Of a DNA stretch of 64,000 bases, positions 21,417 through 30,263 are shown one piece after another (position 1 is the stretch's first letter; each line of letters starts with the position of its first letter). This DNA is from Cladocopium goreaui (lineage: Eukaryota; Sar; Dinophyceae; Suessiales; Symbiodiniaceae). A program made the position numbers and the translations under genes. The notes under the pieces are model-generated. The model saw only the letters and a list, made by a program, of their open reading frames with translations, was not told the DNA's origin and did not search any database. The stretch covers positions 1 to 64,000 of the forward strand of contig CAMXCT020001128.1 in assembly GCA_947184155.2 (NCBI GenBank), read 5' to 3'.

Positions 21417-22242
21417 GCCAGAGAACTTGCTGACCATCACGGTTCCCACAGGATTGAAGAGGAAACCAATCTACCGTGGCGAACACATGGGCACCTACCT
21501 GATCTACCACAAGACAAGTTGGGAATCAGTTGCCAAAATTCTTGCTGAAGACTGCATCCGCCCGGCAACTTGGACAAAAAACGAAGCCGGTATACCGACC
21601 CAATACCCGTGTTACGGGTTCTTCGGAATGTCCTCTGAGATCGCAGACACCGACAACCTACCCGGCTATGCTGTCAGGATTTGTACCTCTCAGCTTTACA
21701 AAATAGGCAAAGGACAAAACCCATCAGGCCTGCTGGCCATATGCCGCTCACCCAAATGCATCCGTGCCCTAGCTGGAGGAAATGACCAAATCCAACGCTT
21801 GTGCAACCTTGCGGGCATCGCCAAGGGCAAAGACAATGCAACGGCTATGAACTCAAGCGCTGCATCTATATGCTACGTCGCCTCCACTCACCAGGTTTTC
21901 CCGGGCTTGATCACACACCAGACTGCGGAGACCAATGCACCTTCGGAACCTCCTGATGATTCTGCACGTCCAGTACGACCTGACCCTTCTGCCGACGCCC
22001 CAGACCCTTCGGAGCCGGCCCCGGACGACTCTCACAATACACCGAGCCGCCGCGAGACTGCTACCTCTGGCTCCCGGGACTATGCTCGCCGATCTTGGCA
22101 TGACAATGCTGCTTGGAACAATTCCACCTACAGCCGCCGAGATCGCCGATCCTCATATTATGACGACCATTCTCGCGACCAGCACCATGAAGGCCGACCT
22201 CGTTCTCGACATTCGACCCACCACTCCAAATCTCATTGGTGA
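21250..22242 (+). CDS. continuation frame with weak ADP-ribosyltransferase-like motif
   Basis: This open frame begins without an ATG; its meaningful part starts near 21400, directly continuing the preceding gene in a shifted frame. At about 21500-21545 it has LIYHKTSWESVAKIL followed by IRPATW and later GFFG. That pattern (Tyr-His-x-Thr, helix, then a small-residue strand) resembles the NAD-binding start of ADP-ribosyltransferase and Tpt1/KptA domains, but the match is short. The C-terminal third is Ser/Arg/Asp-rich and disordered. A further shifted frame (about 22230-22393, containing FTLEEYQNKYRLFYVGD) may be its true end. The frame could be a degraded gene. Confidence 0.45.
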   Translation: MWTRCSNSWLNHTAPSTTIVFGSKPAKPPSGILPGPLHNPTYWTLNLQSKHKPYIEPENLLTITVPTGLKRKPIYRGEHMGTYLIYHKTSWESVAKILAEDCIRPATWTKNEAGIPTQYPCYGFFGMSSEIADTDNLPGYAVRICTSQLYKIGKGQNPSGLLAICRSPKCIRALAGGNDQIQRLCNLAGIAKGKDNATAMNSSAASICYVASTHQVFPGLITHQTAETNAPSEPPDDSARPVRPDPSADAPDPSEPAPDDSHNTPSRRETATSGSRDYARRSWHDNAAWNNSTYSRRDRRSSYYDDHSRDQHHEGRPRSRHSTHHSKSHW

Positions 22243-22514
22243 ATTCTTTACCCTTGAGGAGTACCAGAACAAGTATCGACTATTCTACGTCGGCGATCCA
22301 GTGAGCCTAGTGGCCCTGCCCGATTATTTTGGAGTAACAATGCTTCTCCCGACATTCGGTACTGCTGCCACTTCTTCCTCAAAAGGTTTGTGACTCGCTG
22401 CATGCTCATATTGTGGATCCTTGCGCAAGATTCGTTTTCACCTTATGTTTCACACACTGGAACCTCGTATTATGTTTCACTTTTTCACTCGCACACTATC
22501 CTTGTCTCACCCTA

Positions 22515-22532
22515 ACATTTCTCGCAGCTTTC
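22515..22532 (+). promoter_or_regulatory. putative trans-splice acceptor
   Basis: CCTAACATTTCTCGCAG has a branch-point-like CTAAC, a pyrimidine tract and CAG. It lies 54 nt before the ATG at 22586 and would give that gene its own mRNA 5' end if spliced leader is added here. Confidence 0.45.
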
Positions 22533-22585
22533 ATTCGGCAGTTCGAGCGCATTTTGACCTATTGTCTCGTGACCCTCTCTACCTC

Positions 22586-23890
22586 ATGGCGTCCCAGGAC
22601 CTGATCTCCCAATACAGCGCGGATATGAATGGAATTCCTCCTTCCCAGCCGGATCGCTCGCGCACACCACCTCGTCATCCACATGGTTGGCACCAAGCAG
22701 TACCGGCGTTCCGTGGCCCGATGCACTATGCCATGACGACCCATCGACCCTTTTGGAACCCATCCGGAATACCGCCTCCACCGCCTACGTCTCCATCGTT
22801 CCCAACACGCCCACCATGGACTTCGCCTACGGCACCTTTTCCGCCCACGCCGCCTCCGAGCTCACAGACACCCCCCAACAACGCCAGTTTTGCACCTCAA
22901 CGTCACCCTTTTACACCGAGATCACCGAGACCTATGTCATCCCCAGGAGCTAGTTCTTCTGTCAACGAAGGATATACATGCAGACCAATTGAAATCCCAC
23001 CAGTTGAGAATTGGAAACCTGATGTCGACTTCCACGACTCCAACAAGATCAATGGTTTGGACTTCCCTTCTAGAATCCGACAGAGCAGATTTTCAAGCTA
23101 CAAGGACATTGAAGGGATGGATCCTTTACAAGTCCCACTCTGGAAGTTCTTGTACCAGGGCTTACACAATACTTGGCTTCGCCGAGTTGCATACGGAAGA
23201 GAAACCTTCGTCCTTCCTTTTGACAACATAGGCACTACAGTATTTGTGGCCGAATTGGTATCACAACTACGCACTCGCAACGTAGACTTGGACAAACTCG
23301 CTACATTCCGAGCTCGTTCAGCAGGCCAATGTCTCAACCAAAAGGAGGCCACCCAAAACATGGCCAAAGATGTTGCTCAACTTCTCCAATCTTGGCTCCC
23401 GACTCAACCTTCTGCTGACGTGGCCAGCCAACAACGCATTCTTGAACTGGAGGCAGAACTGGCCAAGGTCAAATCGGCCACTACTACCTCACCAACTACT
23501 GCACCTCCGGGCTCCACTCCAGCCACGACACCGATTGGACGTGCACTTCAAGGACAACCTGCCGCGTCTACGACCTTTGAACCCTCAACTCTGCTTATTT
23601 CTCCGGGCTCCGTGAACACTTGGCTCGTTGACAACCAACCCACATCATTGTCGGACACTCAATACACCAAGTGGTTGAAAGCTTTGAAGCTACCACAGCC
23701 CAAACAGGACATCCTGGAGAAGAACTTGGAAAAGGTCAATGAATGGTGGCAAAACCAACCCGATGATGCTTCGAAAACTATCCAACGCGCAAGCGTGGCT
23801 ATGGGTATCGACCCTTGCAAACACAAGGGGGCCTCCACGGATGAAGTAGTCCTCAAGGTCATGACGGTGGCGTTATTGATGCAATCCTGA
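22586..23890 (+). CDS. accessory protein, possibly Gag-like, with C-terminal coiled coil
   Basis: The start is set at ATG 22586 (MASQDLISQYSADMNG) because it follows the CAG acceptor; the frame is open from 22421 but has no earlier convincing start. The 434-residue product has a Pro-rich N-terminus of about 130 residues. A globular part follows (WKFLYQGLHNTWLRRVAYGR, then FVLPFDNIGTTVFVAELVSQ), then a short Leu/Glu heptad region (RILELEAELAKVK) and a C-terminal helical region. No known domain is recognised. The order disordered, globular, coiled coil would suit a structural or nucleoprotein role, but this is inference. It ends 45 nt before the first in-frame ATG of the RT gene. Confidence 0.6.
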   Translation: MASQDLISQYSADMNGIPPSQPDRSRTPPRHPHGWHQAVPAFRGPMHYAMTTHRPFWNPSGIPPPPPTSPSFPTRPPWTSPTAPFPPTPPPSSQTPPNNASFAPQRHPFTPRSPRPMSSPGASSSVNEGYTCRPIEIPPVENWKPDVDFHDSNKINGLDFPSRIRQSRFSSYKDIEGMDPLQVPLWKFLYQGLHNTWLRRVAYGRETFVLPFDNIGTTVFVAELVSQLRTRNVDLDKLATFRARSAGQCLNQKEATQNMAKDVAQLLQSWLPTQPSADVASQQRILELEAELAKVKSATTTSPTTAPPGSTPATTPIGRALQGQPAASTTFEPSTLLISPGSVNTWLVDNQPTSLSDTQYTKWLKALKLPQPKQDILEKNLEKVNEWWQNQPDDASKTIQRASVAMGIDPCKHKGASTDEVVLKVMTVALLMQS

Positions 23891-23935
23891 CTAGCAGCAT
23901 ATTTGAAAGCACCTGGCTCAAAAGCAGCCAACATT

Positions 23936-26662
23936 ATGCGAACTTTGGCCGTGGCTCATTCCTGTATTCTTGTTCTCGCACTATTGACTCCTTTCACGTT
24001 GTCCCCTTCTGTTGATGTCTTTTTTGCTTTTCGGATGCTCCAAACAGTATTGATGGGCCAATATGTATTGTTACATCCACGGGCTAATCCGAAACTCCAA
24101 GCCTTGCTAAAAGGCACTCCGATGCAGAGTATTTTCTTTTGCAGATCCTGGGATGACTTGTCTGTCGCTCTCCAATGTTTCAAGCATCCCCAGGCGGTGT
24201 ATATTCGTTTCTGCCACATTGCGAATTTTCAACCTAAGTTTTACATTGGCTCCACGTCCTCATTTGTTTTAGACCGCGAACACTCTCGCTATCGGAAATT
24301 TCTGCAAGTGCAACAACATAAATTCGTGCTGGCCGAAGTAGCCTTACGGTTTTGGTGTAGATTTGACAATTTCTGGATGTGGTCTGTTTTCCCGATCTAC
24401 ACCAATAAATCCAACTTTTGGGCCTTGGAACAGGCCTTAATTCAACTGTGGCAACCTCGATTGAACACTCCGTTCATTTACCAGTTTTTCAACTGCCGAA
24501 AGGGACTCATTGCACGTACCAAATTTTCTGCCTCTCGGCAATTTGGAACATTCTCCTTGTGGCGGAAGCTTCGTTGGCGATCTACACCCCATCATGTTCG
24601 ACACGCTCTTCACAGTCCTCTCTTTCATCGACGAGTACAACTCTGGGAGATTATCCAGGATTTGGGCAGTAACTCCGTTCGACGCTTCCACATGGAGAAG
24701 AGATTACGATCCAACGAAATTGGAGTTCAAGGCTGCTATTTTATTCGACGTCTTGCCAACAACCTCGGAGAACCCCAAAGGTCGTACGCCGTCAATGCCG
24801 TTGACCGAGCTTTGACCTTCTGGAAAGCCAAACGAGTCAGAAAACCGGTTCCTCTTCGTGCGCCTTGGCTACTATGCCCCAATTGGACTCGGGATCTTCG
24901 ACGCCTACTCACCTCCCACGTTCATCAAACCCGACACTACAACACCACATTGCAGACTCCTTCCACGGCGATTGTCTTCACAAAGTTCCCCTCGGTGATG
25001 GATAGCTTGTGCAATCACAAAGAAGCCGCTACCAAATGGGCTGACGGCGAAACCCCAAAGTGTGCCTGTGATGCCTTGCGACCTCATGCTCTTCGTGGTC
25101 TCCCACCCGATCAACACCTGGTCCTCGACGGCGACAACCTACATTTTGATGATGGCCCACACACATCCATTGCGACTGGTTCGCTTCAAAACAAAATCTT
25201 CCCACCTTCCAAAGAAATCCAGACATCGCTTCGCCTGGCTTTGCGGACATGGACTACCCGACACTCACTCCCTTCCTTACAAAAGCCCCATATTGATGAG
25301 CTTTGGCATCGTTCTATTCAATCCCACTACCACACACTCAACAACCACATCACTCACAAAGACATCAGCCGTTTCAAACGTCTTTTTCCAGAAGCCGTCT
25401 TCCACAACGAGGACAAGCGAGCCACATCCCTACGAATCTACTGCCCCGTGCTCTACTTCCAGTGCCTCACTACCACCTTTGCCGACCCGTTGGTATTTCG
25501 CAAATTGGAGCAAAGCCCGAGCGACATCATCGAGCGGACCATCGCCGAGATCAATCGCCATTTTGGCAATTCATACCCATGGGCACTTGGTGCTGGACGA
25601 GATCTGCCGAACGCCTATGTTCTACCCAAAAGGAAAAAACAGTTCAAGGCGGGACGACCTATTGTCAGCTTCTTCACGGCACCTTTCCGACCTATGTTGA
25701 ACTGCACCGCCAAGCTGATTTACAACCTTCTACCTCAAGCGTTTCCCCACAACCTGGCCAGGGGTGATGTATTCGATCTCATCAAGCTCCTCAAGGACAC
25801 TGACTTTGATTCGCTCCCCACTCCACGAATACACAACCAAGATCTTGCGGGCTTTTTCACAAGCATTGACACGGACCGCTTCATCGCGAGCTGGCGACTG
25901 ACCCTGCAGTTCCTCTCGCCCCTCATGAATACCGCCCCCGATGAGATCATCTCCGTGAAGGCAACTCCGGGCAACAACACAGGGGACGTAGTAAAAGGCC
26001 GCACATGCCGTACACTCAATGTGACCAGGAAGATCTTCATTCGGGACATTGAACGCATCATCCTTATGTCCTTGAAGATGACTCAATTCTCCATCGGCAC
26101 TAGGGTTTTTGAACAAATCCGAGGATCCCCTATGGGCTCCCCACTGAGTCCAGCTTTGTGCATGATGGTTGTCGCACTGTCCGAAGAAATCTGGTACAAA
26201 ACTTACCGTACCACCCTTAGCAACATGGATCTTACAGCTCGCCTCCTTCGCTATGTGGACAACAGATTGTGCTTGTCGGACCCCAGCTGGGACTACGAAA
26301 TTTGCTTCGCCAATTTCCTCCACCCGGAGTTCTACGGCCATCCTATCATTTTGGAAACTGAACCGGACCAGGAGTTCTTGGGCTTTTGCATCGAGTTCGA
26401 GCCTTTTGCCCTCCGCTACAGCCCTCCACGCGACTTCAACCAGGTCATGGCGCCATTCTCCGCATCACCTTTGGCCGTCCAACTTTCAGGCTTTGTTTCA
26501 CGATTATTTCTGGTCGCCAAATGTGCGCACCCCACACATGAACGGACACGAGGTTTTGCCGCATTGCATCGTTTGTACAGATCAGCCGGTTTCGCCGAGT
26601 CCGATCTCTTCGCTGCTGCCAAGCCGATTCGTCAATATTTACACGTTTCCTTATTGTGGTAA
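23936..26662 (+). CDS. Penelope-like protein: N-terminal GIY-YIG nuclease plus reverse transcriptase
   Basis: This is the replication protein of the element. The start is ATG 23936; the frame is open from 23903 but begins there with TTG. A GIY-YIG nuclease lies first, about 24200-24480: VYIRFCH, then KFYIGST, an Arg and His on the following helix, and LEQALIQLWQPRLNTPF, which supplies the conserved Glu and the terminal Asn of the family. The RT follows: LPKRKKQFKAGRPIVSF (about 25620), NQDLAGFFTSID (25836; motif A), GSPMGSPLSPA (26122; the Penelope signature motif B) and RYVDNRL (26250; motif C). Motif C has Asn at the second position of the usual Asp-Asp pair. The nuclease is at the N-terminus, not at the C-terminus as in classical Penelope. 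Confidence 0.85.
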   Translation: MRTLAVAHSCILVLALLTPFTLSPSVDVFFAFRMLQTVLMGQYVLLHPRANPKLQALLKGTPMQSIFFCRSWDDLSVALQCFKHPQAVYIRFCHIANFQPKFYIGSTSSFVLDREHSRYRKFLQVQQHKFVLAEVALRFWCRFDNFWMWSVFPIYTNKSNFWALEQALIQLWQPRLNTPFIYQFFNCRKGLIARTKFSASRQFGTFSLWRKLRWRSTPHHVRHALHSPLFHRRVQLWEIIQDLGSNSVRRFHMEKRLRSNEIGVQGCYFIRRLANNLGEPQRSYAVNAVDRALTFWKAKRVRKPVPLRAPWLLCPNWTRDLRRLLTSHVHQTRHYNTTLQTPSTAIVFTKFPSVMDSLCNHKEAATKWADGETPKCACDALRPHALRGLPPDQHLVLDGDNLHFDDGPHTSIATGSLQNKIFPPSKEIQTSLRLALRTWTTRHSLPSLQKPHIDELWHRSIQSHYHTLNNHITHKDISRFKRLFPEAVFHNEDKRATSLRIYCPVLYFQCLTTTFADPLVFRKLEQSPSDIIERTIAEINRHFGNSYPWALGAGRDLPNAYVLPKRKKQFKAGRPIVSFFTAPFRPMLNCTAKLIYNLLPQAFPHNLARGDVFDLIKLLKDTDFDSLPTPRIHNQDLAGFFTSIDTDRFIASWRLTLQFLSPLMNTAPDEIISVKATPGNNTGDVVKGRTCRTLNVTRKIFIRDIERIILMSLKMTQFSIGTRVFEQIRGSPMGSPLSPALCMMVVALSEEIWYKTYRTTLSNMDLTARLLRYVDNRLCLSDPSWDYEICFANFLHPEFYGHPIILETEPDQEFLGFCIEFEPFALRYSPPRDFNQVMAPFSASPLAVQLSGFVSRLFLVAKCAHPTHERTRGFAALHRLYRSAGFAESDLFAAAKPIRQYLHVSLLW

Positions 26663-26835
26663 AATCCTGAACTGTCTTGCCGCTGAAGCTTACGTTTCAC
26701 TGCTCACACCTTGCTGAAAGTCTCACCCCTTTGGACCTTATTTGCATCTATTTGATCACGGAACAGTGCTTTTCCAGCAGGCTTACCCTCAAACTCGGCT
26801 CCATTTACCTGTTGGCCCATACTCGACGCATTGTC

Positions 26836-27468
26836 ATGGCTTCCTCGTCTCCTACGACGTCAATTCCGATCCAAGAACCAGTGTTTCTTCAATTTCTTCA
26901 TGATGTTCACCATGCTTACCTTCTACTACATCGAGCAATGGCGCTACTACCACCCACTCTCATTCCCAACATTGAACCTACTCCTCTTCCCAGTACAGAC
27001 GTATGGAATCAACCTGATGGCCTACGACCACACTATTCGGACCAGACCAATGCCTTCATTGACAATGCCCCCATCCCATCGCCGGATCTGGAAGAAGAAG
27101 AGACACTTATGGATGACCTGGTGGAAACCCATCTTCCCGAGCCGCACCAACATGTTGCTGCTCCGCCTCCTGATGTTTTACCTGCACCTTCGAAGCTTTC
27201 TACTAGAACACCATCACCGCCAAGTCGCAAACAGAAAGCCAAATCTGCTCCAAAGGCTCCTGCCAAGCGTCGTCGCCGCCGTGACCAATCCCGATCCCGC
27301 TCCTCGAGCCCATTATCACTCTGGACCTCTGAAGACAAACAGAAACTACGCACTCTGAAGGTTGACGAAAAATCTCGATTTTCATGGAAGGTGATCTCGA
27401 CCAAGATGGGCAAGTCTGAAGAAGATGTTCGCTCTATGTGGAATAAGATCAAAGACCAACTTGGCTGA
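26836..27468 (+). CDS. Myb/SANT-like DNA-binding accessory protein
   Basis: Start chosen at ATG 26836; the upstream in-frame part (from 26677) looks like leader and contains a CAG acceptor candidate (TGCTTTTCCAGCAG, near 26785). The 210-residue product has an acidic middle (DLEEEETLMDDL), a basic segment (KAPAKRRRRRDQSRSRSSSP) and a C-terminal domain of about 50 residues. That domain has three well-spaced tryptophans (LWTSED, FSWKVIST, SMWNKIKD), which fits a single Myb/SANT/trihelix-type helix bundle. A role in chromatin targeting, transcription or integration-site choice is possible. The fold call rests on the Trp spacing and the KMGKSEEDVRSMW motif only. Confidence 0.6.
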   Translation: MASSSPTTSIPIQEPVFLQFLHDVHHAYLLLHRAMALLPPTLIPNIEPTPLPSTDVWNQPDGLRPHYSDQTNAFIDNAPIPSPDLEEEETLMDDLVETHLPEPHQHVAAPPPDVLPAPSKLSTRTPSPPSRKQKAKSAPKAPAKRRRRRDQSRSRSSSPLSLWTSEDKQKLRTLKVDEKSRFSWKVISTKMGKSEEDVRSMWNKIKDQLG

Positions 27469-27548
27469 CCATTGACATATGCGAATCACAAGGAAAAGGT
27501 ACGTTGCGGTACGGTATTACTGTTTCACCAACCCGTTGGCCTTCATTT

Positions 27549-27576
27549 TGGGAATTTTCTTCTTGTTTATCTTCAG
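27549..27576 (+). promoter_or_regulatory. putative trans-splice acceptor
   Basis: A long pyrimidine tract ends TTCTTGTTTATCTTCAG, just four bases before the ATG at 27581. It is one of the best acceptor-like sites in the element. Confidence 0.5.
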
Positions 27577-27580
27577 AACT

Positions 27581-28315
27581 ATGGACGCTGTTGTCCCATT
27601 GAATTCTGACACGTCGTATCACACAACCCGCCAGCCATTTATTATGTCTCTCCGCGTTCACCTGGACCGCTATTGCCAACAGCGAGCTATGTCCCACGAG
27701 AGGATCTCACCTACACGACGCTCACGCTCTCCAACCAGGACGTCATCTTCCGCTATGGGCTCTACGTCATTCCGGCACCCACCCAACCGGTCTTCGCCTC
27801 CGACACCTCACCGACCGGTTATTTTCCAGTTGGACCTGAAGCCGATGCAACAACTGGCCGTACGCAACCCTTATTACAACATCTTGACCCCCAATGTCGC
27901 GGGCAACCTTCCTACGGCCACCTATGACAGCTTGTTCCAGACGTTCAAGGTCATCTACCCGGACTATGCTCGCAGTCATTTCGTTTCAGACCTCAAAACC
28001 GTAGTCACCGACACACTGCTACAACGCTGGTCCATACACCTACCAGCGTCGGAGTTCTACATGATGATTGACACCGATCAAGGAGCTCAGATGCTTGACG
28101 ACCTTCCTCATTCTCTTCTGGATGTTTTGAATTGGTTCTACCCGAGATGGAAAACTCATCAACATCTCGATGCCTTCACGACCAGCGAGTGTTCTCCGTT
28201 GCTGCTGACACCACATCCAGATGCACAAGACACTGGCTTTGCTGTACATGTTCAAGTGATTCCCCGTGGACATCCATTCGTCACGGCCACCCGATACACT
28301 AAAGCCGCTGAGTGA
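27581..28315 (+). CDS. accessory protein E (paralogue of the gene at 29406)
   Basis: Start set at ATG 27581, four bases after a strong acceptor-like CAG; the frame is open from 27479 but the first part is leader. The 244-residue product has a Ser/Arg/Pro-rich N-terminus (SPTRRSRSPTRTSSS) and a globular C-terminal domain. The C-terminal pattern (LLQRWSIHLPASEF, MIDTD, LLDVLNWFYPRWK, hydrophobic strand near the end) is shared with the gene at 29406 (RLRSQWDIRIDPSNLEF, CDLDGD, LLEAYRPEW). The two are therefore probably paralogues. No outside family is recognised. Confidence 0.6.
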   Translation: MDAVVPLNSDTSYHTTRQPFIMSLRVHLDRYCQQRAMSHERISPTRRSRSPTRTSSSAMGSTSFRHPPNRSSPPTPHRPVIFQLDLKPMQQLAVRNPYYNILTPNVAGNLPTATYDSLFQTFKVIYPDYARSHFVSDLKTVVTDTLLQRWSIHLPASEFYMMIDTDQGAQMLDDLPHSLLDVLNWFYPRWKTHQHLDAFTTSECSPLLLTPHPDAQDTGFAVHVQVIPRGHPFVTATRYTKAAE

Positions 28316-28457
28316 TTAGCTGTCTTGATGGATCTTGACACGGCTCACGTCTATGAGGAAAAAGACCAACATTCGTTGTGATGTCCACCACCCCGGTTCT
28401 GATTTTCCCTTGTGTCATCCTTTTCTCGTTTTCCAGTGGGTGATATTCGTTATTTAT

Positions 28458-28497
28458 TCCTTCATCATTGACCTTCCCCACGGCCTTTTGGCTTCAG
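28458..28497 (+). promoter_or_regulatory. putative trans-splice acceptor
   Basis: CATTGACCTTCCCCACGGCC followed by TTTTGGCTTCAG: a branch-like TTGAC, pyrimidine-rich tract and CAG about 38 nt before the ATG at 28535. A second candidate CAG lies at about 28436. Confidence 0.4.
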
Positions 28498-28534
28498 TTT
28501 AGTATTTCCCGCTATCATATTCTTTTGATCGTAC

Positions 28535-29224
28535 ATGATGACCTCCAACACGGATGATCCTGCTCGATTGGTCTCGCACGGTTTACCACCTACATCCATA
28601 CATGGCCTTGCCTCACACTTGCCACCGGATGATCCCACCTCGGCATCCTATATTCCTCGTGCAGCGAGAATGATTCCGACCTCTACCACTGTCCACTCCG
28701 TCTTCATCAAGAAGCTGAGCTATCCTTTGTCTAACCGTTCAGATGAACTTTGGATCGTGGAAAGGACACTTGATGGTCTTGAAACGTGGAAACCAGTGGA
28801 AACATTCCTGGAGAACATGCACCTCACCAACGACCAGGCAACCTTGCGCACTACAGCTAACCATTGGCGCAGATACTATGATGTACCAATTCAACCATCA
28901 TCCTCCTCCCCTACGGCAACCACTGTTCCCGTTTTACCACACCCTGAACACTCCAACGTCCATGTCTCACAGCCGTACGAAGCGATACCGGACCACCTCC
29001 ATATTTTACAGTCATGCTGGGGACGCTCCGCCCAACACCATTCTCAAGGAACCACTACCTCTTTATATTGGCCACCTTGGCGGTCTACACCACCGTCTTC
29101 CCCACCGGCAACACTACACCGTACTGTATATCTCACTCGCCCCGCTGTCCCTCCTCAACAAGTACATGGTCCGTTGGATGCGAACGATATTGACCCGATG
29201 GATATGTCGGATTCAAGTGTGTAA
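28535..29224 (+). CDS. accessory protein F (paralogue of the gene at 30264)
   Basis: This 229-codon frame starts with ATG at 28535. The central part (VHSVFIKKLSYPL, ELWIVERTLDG, then ATLRTTANHWRRYYDVPIQ) corresponds to VHQIQFKVITHS, ELFIEEIPLLG and WSLRTADYWRHHFEIPLV in the gene at 30264, in the same order. The two are likely paralogues. The C-terminal third is Pro/His/Thr-rich and looks disordered. No external family is recognised. It follows gene E by 219 bp of non-coding spacer. Confidence 0.55.
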   Translation: MMTSNTDDPARLVSHGLPPTSIHGLASHLPPDDPTSASYIPRAARMIPTSTTVHSVFIKKLSYPLSNRSDELWIVERTLDGLETWKPVETFLENMHLTNDQATLRTTANHWRRYYDVPIQPSSSSPTATTVPVLPHPEHSNVHVSQPYEAIPDHLHILQSCWGRSAQHHSQGTTTSLYWPPWRSTPPSSPPATLHRTVYLTRPAVPPQQVHGPLDANDIDPMDMSDSSV

Positions 29225-29307
29225 TATACCACATTCTTTGTCGGCGGAAAAAAGACCTGTGATTCATCGTCTCTTTGTGTGACCATTTACTAGGTACACC
29301 GTTTCTC

Positions 29308-29361
29308 TTTTATTTCTAACACTTTGTGCTTGTTCCTGTGGCTATTCCAACCCATTTTGCA
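29308..29361 (+). promoter_or_regulatory. putative trans-splice acceptor
   Basis: TTTATTTCTAACACTTTG is followed by a pyrimidine-rich stretch ending CCCATTTTGCAG. The TTCTAAC branch-like box and terminal CAG lie about 45 nt before the ATG at 29406. Confidence 0.5.
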
Positions 29362-29405
29362 GCTTGGGCTTTGCGCTTTATCCTCGATACTTCACATTCG
29401 ACGCA

Positions 29406-29999
29406 ATGGCTCGTTCTTCTCGACCCAATCCATATCGCGCCACATCTACGATTGAGACACCGCTTGGTACACGAACCGTTGGGTGGATTGCTGGACATCG
29501 AGGCCTCCCTGGTGATGTGAACCCTCCTCCAAACAGACCTGTCCTTATCTTGGTTGACTTCTCTCCCTTACAGGCATTGACTCACCGAAGCGAACCTGAC
29601 CGTGAACACTACATGGCTCTGGTGAACTCCAATTTTAGACATGTCAGTGGCTTTGAACTTGCAGCTTTGTTTACCTGGTCACGTCAGATGGAACCAGTTG
29701 AAGCCGGCCTCATCCCAATTGCCGAACTCCGCTTTTGTATCTCCAAAAGATTGAGGTCCCAATGGGACATCCGAATTGATCCCTCGAACCTGGAGTTTCG
29801 CTTTTGCGACTTGGACGGTGATACATTCCAAGTTTCCAATGATATGACGGTCTTGCAGCTTTTGGAGGCATACCGACCTGAGTGGCGACTTCGGCAGTAC
29901 AATTCCCGCGAATCCTCTTTCCTCATCCCGGGTACCAGACAGCCTTTCGTACTACGCTTGAAATGCTACAAAATTAGCTCCGGTGTGATCCTGCCCTGA
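29406..29999 (+). CDS. accessory protein G (paralogue of the gene at 27581)
   Basis: Start set at ATG 29406 (MARSSRPNPYRATST), downstream of the acceptor-like CAG at 29361; the frame is open from 29364. The 197-residue product has a short basic N-terminus and a globular domain. That domain includes NFRHVSGFELAALFTWSR, LRSQWDIRIDPSNLEFRFCD, VLQLLEAYRPEWRLRQYNS and FVLRLKCYKIS. The pattern aligns with the C-terminal half of the gene at 27581, though identity is low. It lacks the SR-rich extension of that paralogue. Function unknown. Confidence 0.6.
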   Translation: MARSSRPNPYRATSTIETPLGTRTVGWIAGHRGLPGDVNPPPNRPVLILVDFSPLQALTHRSEPDREHYMALVNSNFRHVSGFELAALFTWSRQMEPVEAGLIPIAELRFCISKRLRSQWDIRIDPSNLEFRFCDLDGDTFQVSNDMTVLQLLEAYRPEWRLRQYNSRESSFLIPGTRQPFVLRLKCYKISSGVILP

Positions 30000-30229
30000 T
30001 GCACTAGCCGGCCAAAAAAAGACCATGCTACAGGGTTTTCAATTCCTCCTTGACACCCCACTAACACAAAGGATTTTTCGATTTCTATTTTATTTGACTT
30101 GGAGCTGTGGCTTCTCCGTCGCAACTGACCCACTTGATTGAGGACTGGATTTCACTTTTTTCATTTTTGTGAATATTATCAATTTCGGGATTGGCTTTCT
30201 TCTGCAATTCTTGATGCTTCAGCCGTTGT

Positions 30230-30255
30230 TGCACTATTTCTCGTATTTGTGACAG
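30230..30255 (+). promoter_or_regulatory. putative trans-splice acceptor
   Basis: GCACTATTTCTCGTATTTGT followed by GACAG lies eight bases before the ATG at 30264. Confidence 0.4.
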
Positions 30256-30263
30256 TTTCACCC

